Virus record (IMG/VR): IMGVR_UViG_3300030202_003916
Coordinates: 1-20,149 of that record
From: a virus
DNA: 20,149 nucleotides
Strand: one strand, 5' to 3'
In this document: positions 14,769 to 19,374 of the stretch, piece after piece
Numbering within the stretch: the stretch's first letter is position 1
Layout: each line of letters opens with the position of its first letter
Translations under genes and position numbers: made by a program
Notes under the pieces: model-generated
Database searches by the model: none
What the model saw: only the letters and a program-made list of their open reading frames with translations
What the model was told of the DNA's origin: nothing

Positions 14769-15194
14769 TTAAAGTACTGAAAGAGCCTTTTTAATCAGCG
14801 GCATTGAATTGTCTGGCATATCATACTCACCAAGCTCCTCAATGGCTACCCAATCATAGCCGTCATGCTCCTCATAAACCTTTTGACTATTAACTTTTCC
14901 TTCAAATTTATTACAGGCGAAGATGTGTACATCTCTGTTATCCGGTGATAAAACTTTCTCTAAAAAAACTAAGTCATCTGCCAGAACTTTAATTCCAGTT
15001 TCCTCTACAGTTTCTCTTACGGCAGCCTCTTCTGGTGTTTCATCTTTTTCTGCACCGCCACCGGTAAATCCCCATAATCCACCATATGGTACATTATCTT
15101 TTCTTTTTAAAAGTAAAACTTTTCCATCGTCAAGATAAATTACTATAGAAGAAAACTGTCGGGTTCTCTTCGATTTTATTTCAATAATCAACAC
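14769..15194 (-). CDS. Nudix hydrolase
   Basis: A complete Nudix box, GGAEKDETPEEAAVRETVEE continuing TGI, fits GX5EX7REUXEEXGU apart from Thr at the first U. It is flanked by LLLKRKDNVPYGGLWGFTGG, the typical lead-in strand, and by VYEEHDGYDWVAIEEL. At 141 residues it is of usual single-domain length. It hydrolyses nucleoside-diphosphate-linked substrates (NTPs, NADH, ADP-ribose or capped RNA; not decidable). The start is GTG 15194-15192, preceded by GGAGA and overlapping the upstream TAG as TAGTG. The N-terminus LIIEIKSKRTR resembles that of the 220-aa protein. Confidence 0.88.
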   Translation of the reverse strand: MLIIEIKSKRTRQFSSIVIYLDDGKVLLLKRKDNVPYGGLWGFTGGGAEKDETPEEAAVRETVEETGIKVLADDLVFLEKVLSPDNRDVHIFACNKFEGKVNSQKVYEEHDGYDWVAIEELGEYDMPDNSMPLIKKALSVL

Positions 15195-15406
15195 TAAGCT
15201 TCTCCATCCGTTGTAACAGTCATTAAACTTTGGTACCTAAGCTTTTCATAAACCTCTTCAAACATTTCTTTGTACTCTGGATTATGAATATTAGATTTTT
15301 CAAATTCATCTAGCAAAAACCATAATGAAGCATTCTCGTCTTCTAATCTTCTCTTTTCTTCCTTGAGCTTTGCGACCTCTTCTTCTAGTTTTTTATGGTA
15401 TTCCAT
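15194..15406 (-). CDS. small coiled-coil protein, 70 aa
   Basis: A 70-residue protein whose first 35 residues are a near-continuous heptad pattern (LEEEVAKLKEEKRRLEDENA), followed by LWFLLDEFEKS and a helical YKEMFEEVYEKLRYQS. Probably a dimeric coiled coil. The start overlaps the lipoprotein protease gene by 14 bases, with GGAGC upstream. The stop overlaps the Nudix GTG. Function unknown. Confidence 0.6.
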   Translation of the reverse strand: MEYHKKLEEEVAKLKEEKRRLEDENASLWFLLDEFEKSNIHNPEYKEMFEEVYEKLRYQSLMTVTTDGEA

Positions 15407-16100
15407 CTTTAATTAGCTCCTTTATTGATTTGAGTGTTGATGCCATAACTAAATTGTTGAAATTTTTAGTTACGGCACTGATAACTCCGATTACTTCACC
15501 ATTTTTGTTCAATACTGGCGATCCAGAGGACCCACCAAAGGCAGGAATTGAAAAAATAGAGCGACCATGGGCTTGTCCACTGTAATGTCCGCTGAATAAA
15601 GGCACCATACCTTTACCAAAAATGTCTCTTGGAGCGGCAATATTATAGACATATTCACCCAATTTTGGGTTCTTTCTTGCTATTTTATACGGTTTTTTCT
15701 TCATTCTTTTAGTAGAAACTAAGCATAAGTCGTTTTCAAAGTCTACTTTCTCGATTTTATAGTTATATTTCTTTAAATTTAAGTCCAAACCATAGAATTT
15801 AACTGTTGCTTTGAACTTTGGAAGGTGAACCAACCTTCCATAATCATCAACACAGACATGTGCTGAGGTCAATAGGTAAGATTTATCCTTTTTATGCCTT
15901 ACAAGGAACGATGAAGCGGTTGAACCATACTTTTTAGTTATACAATGTTCAATATTCTCAGGATTACAGACAGATATTTCAGTTATTTTTTCAATTTTCA
16001 AGAAAGTCCCCTTAAAAAAGGGTAGATTTTGGTAGTTTAACCGATTTGAACAACTACTTAAAATTGAAATTACCGCAATGGTAAAAATAATTCGCCTCAT
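15393..16100 (-). CDS. trypsin-like serine protease lipoprotein
   Basis: The N-terminus MRRIIFTIAVISILSSC is a type II signal peptide with lipobox LSSC (lipidated Cys17). The chymotrypsin-fold triad is readable: LLTSAHVC (His81), DFENDLCLV (Asp124) and FGGSSGSPVLNKNGEVIGV (Ser192 in GSSGSP). There is no PDZ domain, and at 235 residues it is shorter than HtrA/DegP. It should sit in the periplasm or on the outer membrane of the infected cell. Such a phage gene could act on host surface proteins, superinfection or release. The start is ATG 16100-16098 on the ATAGTTATTATATG element without a Shine-Dalgarno. It is nearly back-to-back with the small plus-strand gene. Confidence 0.85.
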   Translation of the reverse strand: MRRIIFTIAVISILSSCSNRLNYQNLPFFKGTFLKIEKITEISVCNPENIEHCITKKYGSTASSFLVRHKKDKSYLLTSAHVCVDDYGRLVHLPKFKATVKFYGLDLNLKKYNYKIEKVDFENDLCLVSTKRMKKKPYKIARKNPKLGEYVYNIAAPRDIFGKGMVPLFSGHYSGQAHGRSIFSIPAFGGSSGSPVLNKNGEVIGVISAVTKNFNNLVMASTLKSIKELIKDGIP

Positions 16101-16111
16101 ATAATAACTAT
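16098..16111 (-). promoter_or_regulatory. ATAGTTATTATATG start element (variant)
   Basis: A variant of the start element (A at position 1, G at position 4) with the ATG of the protease at the same position as in the other copies. The plus strand of the same bases reads TATAAT at 16100-16105, so it may also be the -10 of the divergent gene. Confidence 0.4.
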
Positions 16112-16130
16112 GAGGACAGAGGGCAAAGTT

Positions 16131-16331
16131 TTGAGCAAATTAATAACAGTAATCGCAACAGTTCTAGTTTTAAGTCCGGTCTACGCATCAAATAACATAA
16201 TGACAGAGGATAAAACTGGCGACCAAACGACATATTTTATGAATAAATTCGAAAAAACTTATGAAACTAAACAATTTAATCAATTTAAGGCTGATTTCTT
16301 TGAAAAGTTTGAAAAAGTTTTGAAAAAGTAG
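16131..16331 (+). CDS. small secreted protein, 66 aa
   Basis: The frame is open from ATG 16110, but I prefer TTG 16131: GAGGG lies seven bases upstream, and ATG 16110 lies only five bases after a TATAAT, before the expected transcript start. From TTG the product is MSKLITVIATVLVLSPVYA followed by SNNIMTEDK, a textbook Sec signal peptide. The mature part of ~47 residues is aromatic- and lysine-rich (YFMNKFEKTYETKQFNQFKADFF, then FEKFEKVLKK), likely one or two helices. No homologue recognised. It could be a small exported effector; that is inference. Confidence 0.6.
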   Translation: MSKLITVIATVLVLSPVYASNNIMTEDKTGDQTTYFMNKFEKTYETKQFNQFKADFFEKFEKVLKK

Positions 16332-16337
16332 TATAAT
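16309..16337 (+). promoter_or_regulatory. sigma70-type promoter for the 98-aa gene
   Basis: TTGAAA (16309-16314), a 17-base spacer, TATAAT (16332-16337). The predicted start site is 16344, exactly the first base of the GTG start codon. It overlaps the last codons of the upstream gene. Confidence 0.6.
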
Positions 16338-16343
16338 AGTAGT

Positions 16344-16640
16344 GTGGATATATACAGTATAATAAGAATTTACTCTATAACTAAGTCATTTTATGATAGA
16401 ATGGTTGAGATAATGAGAGATATGTCTAGCTATGGGGATCTTACCATAGAAGACATGTCAGAATTTGTAATTGTTCTAAGTGAAACCCTAATGTTTTTAG
16501 AAGATATACTCGATTCGGTAGATGAACATACTGAAATGATTACAGATCATATTATTTTAAGTGAATTTCATCGATTACTAACAATAGCATCACAACTTGA
16601 GATGGGATTAGAAAATTATTCACCAATTTACTTACAGTAG
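16344..16640 (+). CDS. helical hypothetical protein, 98 aa
   Basis: Starts at GTG 16344. No Shine-Dalgarno is present and the promoter places the transcript start at the GTG, so translation may be leaderless; a later ATG at 16401 also lacks a ribosome site. The product is almost entirely helical and acidic (FVIVLSETLMFLEDILDSVD, ILSEFHRLLTIASQLEMGLE), without signal peptide or membrane spans. It looks like a small helical-bundle regulator or inhibitor. Not recognised. The stop directly abuts that of the convergent gene. Confidence 0.6.
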   Translation: MDIYSIIRIYSITKSFYDRMVEIMRDMSSYGDLTIEDMSEFVIVLSETLMFLEDILDSVDEHTEMITDHIILSEFHRLLTIASQLEMGLENYSPIYLQ

Positions 16641-16874
16641 TCACTTTAAAAGTGATTCTTTACCAGTCATCAGTAGTCTTGGGATGAAAGACTTCTTCAA
16701 TGTTAACAATTTAGCAAATTTAGCACGAGTTCTAGCTTCCATGTAGATTGTTGATGGCTTTTTTATGTTTCCATCAATCAATTGGTCGCTAAAATCATAA
16801 AATCTTGTCTTTGATTTAGCAAAAACTGGTGTAGAGATGAATAAAATTGCGATTAAGGCTAGTATTTTTTTCAT
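16641..16874 (-). CDS. small secreted protein, 77 aa
   Basis: A Sec signal peptide MKKILALIAILFISTPVFA precedes KSKTRFYDFSDQLIDGNIKK. The mature ~58 residues are basic with a helical C-terminus (ARTRAKFAKLLTLKKSFIPR, LLMTGKESLLK). The pattern (R/T)RFYDFxxxLIDG...KK looks familiar from marine phage small exported proteins, but I cannot name a family. The start lies on CTATTTATATAAATG with no Shine-Dalgarno. Its final 15 bases are an inverted repeat at the junction with the convergent plus-strand gene. Confidence 0.65.
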   Translation of the reverse strand: MKKILALIAILFISTPVFAKSKTRFYDFSDQLIDGNIKKPSTIYMEARTRAKFAKLLTLKKSFIPRLLMTGKESLLK

Positions 16875-16886
16875 TTATATAAATAG
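16872..16886 (-). promoter_or_regulatory. CTATTTATATAAATG start element (shifted one base)
   Basis: A seventh-of-a-kind copy of the start element in which the ATG lies one base further on than in the other five start-overlapping copies. Read on the plus strand, the core is TATAAATAG, 36 bases before the plus-strand zinc-ribbon gene, so it could act in either direction. Confidence 0.4.
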
Positions 16887-16921
16887 TTAAACATATTAAT
16901 ATATTATGGTACCATTAAAAT

Positions 16922-17242
16922 ATGAGTAACAACTTAGGAAGAAAGATTAAAAGAAAAAAGATGCTTAAAGAGGAAAAAGAAGCTGAAAAACAATTAGAAA
17001 AGAAGCTTCAAGGTATCTTTCTTCCAGATGAATGTTCCAATTGTAAAGAACCATTCGATAAAAAAAGTAGAGAGATGGCTATGACATGGAAAGTTATTGC
17101 TAACCCTAAACGAAAACACTTAATATGCCCAACATGTTGGGATGCTATAGAAAAAATTGATCCCCTACTCGGAGAGCGAGAGCCGAAGCCTCACCTGCAT
17201 CAAACTCAATCACATACTGAGCAGGAACAGGAGACTCAATAG
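16922..17242 (+). CDS. zinc-ribbon-like small phage protein, 106 aa
   Basis: A basic helical N-terminus (RKIKRKKMLKEEKEAEKQLE) is followed by two Cys pairs, CSNC and CPTC, about 36 residues apart, forming a likely four-Cys zinc site. MAMTWKVIANPKRKHL lies between them and WDAIEKI after. I recognise this overall plan from marine phages, but no function is established. The C-terminal 30 residues are polar and low-complexity (HLHQTQSHTEQEQETQ) because they are read antisense to the end of the DUF192 gene. No Shine-Dalgarno before the ATG; TATTAT at 16902-16907 may be a -10. Confidence 0.68.
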   Translation: MSNNLGRKIKRKKMLKEEKEAEKQLEKKLQGIFLPDECSNCKEPFDKKSREMAMTWKVIANPKRKHLICPTCWDAIEKIDPLLGEREPKPHLHQTQSHTEQEQETQ

Positions 17243-17531
17243 ACTCCTCAGATTCGGGTTTTGCATTTAAATGAATACCTACAATCTCACCATTTTCATC
17301 TAAAAACACAATGTCGAGTGGGATGTAAGTGTTCTTCATCCAAAATGATCGCATTTCAGGCTTATCATAGATAAAAAGACCGGCTGCATTGGGTCCTAGT
17401 GGCTCTTCGCGGTACATTAAACCCTTAGCTTGCTCTGCTGGGCTTACAAATGGGATGAAATTCATGTTTCTACCGCGAAACTTTAGACTTGATGTTTCTA
17501 AAATTTGCCACTTTTTCCATGTGTAGAGCAT
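17145..17531 (-). CDS. DUF192 family protein, 128 aa
   Basis: The DUF192 signatures are complete: AKGLMYREEPLG (35-46), AGLFIYDKPEMRSFWMKNTY (50-69), IPLDIVFLDENGEIVGI and QYVIEFDAGEASAL. This is a small beta-barrel family of unknown biochemical function that usually has a signal peptide in bacteria. This copy starts MLYTWKKWQILETSSLKFRG with none, so it is probably cytoplasmic. The start sits on CTACTTACTTTATG with no Shine-Dalgarno. Its last 98 bases overlap the convergent zinc-ribbon gene, so both 3' ends are constrained. Confidence 0.85.
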   Translation of the reverse strand: MLYTWKKWQILETSSLKFRGRNMNFIPFVSPAEQAKGLMYREEPLGPNAAGLFIYDKPEMRSFWMKNTYIPLDIVFLDENGEIVGIHLNAKPESEESIESPVPAQYVIEFDAGEASALALRVGDQFFL

Positions 17532-17542
17532 AAAGTAAGTAG
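17529..17542 (-). promoter_or_regulatory. CTACTTACTTTATG start element (candidate leaderless promoter)
   Basis: Same spacing and pattern as the copies at 4670, 10110, 14753 and 16098, with C at positions 4 and 8. The final ATG is the start codon of the DUF192 gene. It is separate from the plus-strand sigma70 promoter that begins 20 bases to the right. Confidence 0.5.
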
Positions 17543-17562
17543 TTTGAGATGGTTAAACTGTC

Positions 17563-17591
17563 TTGACATGTAAAGTACTTTTTGATATAAT
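17563..17591 (+). promoter_or_regulatory. consensus sigma70 promoter
   Basis: TTGACA (17563-17568), a 17-base spacer, TATAAT (17586-17591) preceded by TGA (extended -10): a perfect consensus in both hexamers and spacing. The predicted start is near 17598, leaving a 16-base leader with GGAG before ATG 17614. Confidence 0.8.
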
Positions 17592-17613
17592 AAAACATAT
17601 CATGGAGACCACA

Positions 17614-18285
17614 ATGAAGAAGCTGTTACTTATTTTTTTCACACTATATTCGATTCCTGCACACTCAACCGATATTTATAGATCTGGAAACGAAAAATAC
17701 ATTGCTCATGATACCTGCGAGGCTCATGTTGTCACCTGTAAAAGTCCATCAAGAAGACTTTTTAAACAAAATCAAATTAAAATTAAGCAGTTTATTGGCT
17801 TATACAACAAAACTACAATCAACAAACACCTAACAAGAGTTGTTATTTGTCGCGACCTCCGAATCAATGGACACAAATGGGTTCGTGGCACATACAATAT
17901 AAAAACAAAAACTGTCTTTGTTGAGGTCGACCGTCAGACTGACGACACCGAATATGTTTTCCATCATGAATTTAGCAGTGTGTTACTTTTAAAAAATAAA
18001 AACTTTCTTAAAATCAAAAAACATTGGTTATCCCTAAATAAAAATTCTTATAGTGGGTCATGGGGTCCTAGCTCTAATACTAATTGGAATTCAGAAAATA
18101 AAAATTTGAGAACAAAGGGGTTTTTATTCCCGTATTCAACAACTAGTTTCGAAAATGATTTCAATGTAATGGCTGCTTTCTACAAATCAAGAATGCTGAA
18201 GTATAGATTATACAAAGCCTCCAAAAAATATAAATTAATTGGAGGCAAGTATAAAATTATAAAGAAGTTTTTTAGTGAACTGTAA
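17614..18285 (+). CDS. secreted zincin-like protein with HHEFSS motif, 223 aa
   Basis: I start at ATG 17614: GGAG lies six bases upstream and the consensus promoter lies before it; the longer open frame would begin inside the promoter. The product has a Sec signal peptide (MKKLLLIFFTLYSIPAHS), two Cys near residues 35 and 42, a strand-rich middle (KTVFVEVDRQTDD) and YVFHHEFSSVLLLKN at 114-128. HHEFSS resembles a zincin HExxH helix in which the second His is replaced by Ser. Downstream FENDFNVMAAFY at 179-190 has acidic residues that could complete a metal site as in related secreted peptidases. Whether it is an active metallopeptidase is unclear. It meets the next minus-strand gene tail-to-tail. 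Confidence 0.62.
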   Translation: MKKLLLIFFTLYSIPAHSTDIYRSGNEKYIAHDTCEAHVVTCKSPSRRLFKQNQIKIKQFIGLYNKTTINKHLTRVVICRDLRINGHKWVRGTYNIKTKTVFVEVDRQTDDTEYVFHHEFSSVLLLKNKNFLKIKKHWLSLNKNSYSGSWGPSSNTNWNSENKNLRTKGFLFPYSTTSFENDFNVMAAFYKSRMLKYRLYKASKKYKLIGGKYKIIKKFFSEL

Positions 18286-18287
18286 GC

Positions 18288-18935
18288 TTACTTTAAAAAT
18301 CTTTCGAAGGATTCTTTAATTGGCATGAGTGGTTTAAATTCTTCTTCAGCATCTTCAAGTGCTTTCTCGATCGGGTCGAAAGCTTTTTTAAGCTCGGCAT
18401 CAACTTCCTTCTGGTCATCTGGGGATAATCCAGCAGACTTTGGACCAGCAGCAGTTGCAACAGCTTGAGCAGCACCCCTGCGAGCTAACATACTACCTAC
18501 TAGTTCCGCTGTAGCAGTTGGCTCACGACGCATTATGTTTTTTAAGACAGGAATAGTCATTGGTTCCGATGGCTTAATCTTCATGTTATAAGCAGCGACA
18601 GTCTTAGGTCCGATAAGTCCATCGGCTTTTACACCTAGCTGCTTCTGTACTGCCTTAATGGCACTAGTGTTTCTAGGCTTTGCAGCTTTTGCAACACTCT
18701 TAGTTTCACCAGCTTTTTCTAATTCTCCAGCAGCCTTGGCTAACATGTCTGTGGCAACATTAACACCACCAGATTTTTTATCAAGAAATTTAGCCACAGC
18801 ACCGGGACCTTCCATTTCTTTGGCTTTCTTTCTAGCAGCATCACGACCAGCTTGAGAAAATGATGTTTGCTCTTCTAGAGCACTTTCAAGCTCTTCTTTA
18901 ATGATCTGTTTTACAAGTTCTTTATTAATTTTCAT
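18288..18935 (-). CDS. protein with targeting-like helix and partial peptidoglycan-binding motif, 215 aa
   Basis: The start is ATG 18935-18933, with GGGGAT eight bases upstream; an earlier in-frame ATG gives only five extra codons and would lie in the leader. It begins MKINKELVKQIIKEELESAL then EEQTSFS, the shared N-terminal helix with candidate cleavage after Glu22. Residues ~91-118 (AIKAVQKQLGVKADGLIGPK) match the core of PG_binding_1 repeats seen in two other proteins here. The rest is Ala/Lys-rich helical, ending IKESFERFLK. It is probably a structural or internal virion protein. It is separated from the main minus-strand block but has the same N-terminal signal. Confidence 0.68.
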   Translation of the reverse strand: MKINKELVKQIIKEELESALEEQTSFSQAGRDAARKKAKEMEGPGAVAKFLDKKSGGVNVATDMLAKAAGELEKAGETKSVAKAAKPRNTSAIKAVQKQLGVKADGLIGPKTVAAYNMKIKPSEPMTIPVLKNIMRREPTATAELVGSMLARRGAAQAVATAAGPKSAGLSPDDQKEVDAELKKAFDPIEKALEDAEEEFKPLMPIKESFERFLK

Positions 18936-18963
18936 TGATATAATCCCCAATCTGTGGTAGAAT
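18935..18963 (+). promoter_or_regulatory. sigma70-type promoter for the membrane-protein gene
   Basis: TTGATA (18935-18940), a 17-base spacer, TAGAAT (18958-18963) preceded by TGG (extended -10). The predicted start is near 18970. The leader holds AAAGG before ATG 18991. The -10 overlaps the minus-strand CTATTTATTCTA element. Confidence 0.6.
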
Positions 18964-18969
18964 AAATAG
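18958..18969 (-). promoter_or_regulatory. CTATTTATTCTA element upstream of the 215-aa gene
   Basis: The same twelve bases as at the DUF5872-like gene, but placed 23 bases before the ATG and followed by GGGGAT as Shine-Dalgarno. This placement argues that the element is a promoter rather than a translation signal. Confidence 0.45.
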
Positions 18970-18973
18970 GCTG

Positions 18974-18982
18974 CTAATTATA
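18974..18982 (+). promoter_or_regulatory. CTAATTATA element upstream of the membrane-protein gene
   Basis: The plus strand reads CTAATTATAAAGGTTCTATG up to the start codon. It is the same nine-base string as at 506-514 and 3453-3461. It overlaps the probable leader made by the sigma70 promoter, so it may be a second promoter. Confidence 0.3.
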
Positions 18983-18990
18983 AAGGTTCT

Positions 18991-19344
18991 ATGTCAAAAA
19001 CAACTTTAATACTTTTAGGGTCCCTGATGCTTTTACTAGGGCAGGTTTTCGCTTGGTTTCTTAACAACTCTCAGTTTGCTTGGGACTGGTGGAAGGACAA
19101 ACCATTGTTAACGGCAGTTTTGTGGGCTTTTCCTGTGTCACTAGCCTTTTGGTGGGGATCCAAGTGGTCTTATGAGGGACTTGGTACTGCTTGGTCTTCA
19201 AGATTGTTGGGATTTGGACTATCATATATTAGTTTCCCAATATTGACTTGGATCTTTTTAGGAGAGTCAGCTTTTACTCCAAAAAATATTGTTAGCTCTT
19301 TACTCGCTTTTGTGCTTGTTGGTATTCAAATTTTCTGGAAATAG
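18991..19344 (+). CDS. four-helix membrane protein, 117 aa
   Basis: Four hydrophobic segments are visible: ~5-24 (LILLGSLMLLLGQVFAWF), ~40-56 (LTAVLWAFPVSLAFWW), ~70-90 (LLGFGLSYISFPILTWIFLG) and ~97-115 (IVSSLLAFVLVGIQIFW). The N-terminus has FLNNSQFAWDWWKDKPLL between helices 1 and 2. The size and four-helix plan resemble half-size drug/metabolite-transporter or SMR-type proteins, and similar proteins occur in marine phages, but no transport motif is decisive. It would sit in the host inner membrane. AAAGG precedes the ATG and a sigma70-type promoter lies upstream. Confidence 0.7.
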   Translation: MSKTTLILLGSLMLLLGQVFAWFLNNSQFAWDWWKDKPLLTAVLWAFPVSLAFWWGSKWSYEGLGTAWSSRLLGFGLSYISFPILTWIFLGESAFTPKNIVSSLLAFVLVGIQIFWK

Positions 19345-19353
19345 TGTTATAAT
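19325..19353 (+). promoter_or_regulatory. sigma70-type promoter for the Cys-rich lipoprotein
   Basis: TTCAAA (19325-19330), a 17-base spacer, TATAAT (19348-19353) preceded by TGT (extended -10). The predicted start is near 19360, with AGAGG seven bases before ATG 19375. The -35 lies inside the upstream gene. Confidence 0.55.
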
Positions 19354-19374
19354 GGTTATACTAGAGGTATGACT

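Noticed and set aside
16641-16655. Inverted repeat TCACTTTAAAAGTGA between convergent genes, considered as a bidirectional terminator
   Set aside because: The stem is short and AT-rich with a very small loop and no following T-run, and it lies inside the coding end of the minus-strand gene.
18284-18293. Palindrome GTAAGCTTAC at the junction of convergent genes
   Set aside because: Ten bases with no loop or T-tract; easily expected by chance and not enough for a terminator or operator call.
18936-18944. TGATATAAT on the plus strand, a second extended -10
   Set aside because: No -35 is apparent at proper spacing, and it overlaps the -35 of the better-placed promoter ending at 18963.
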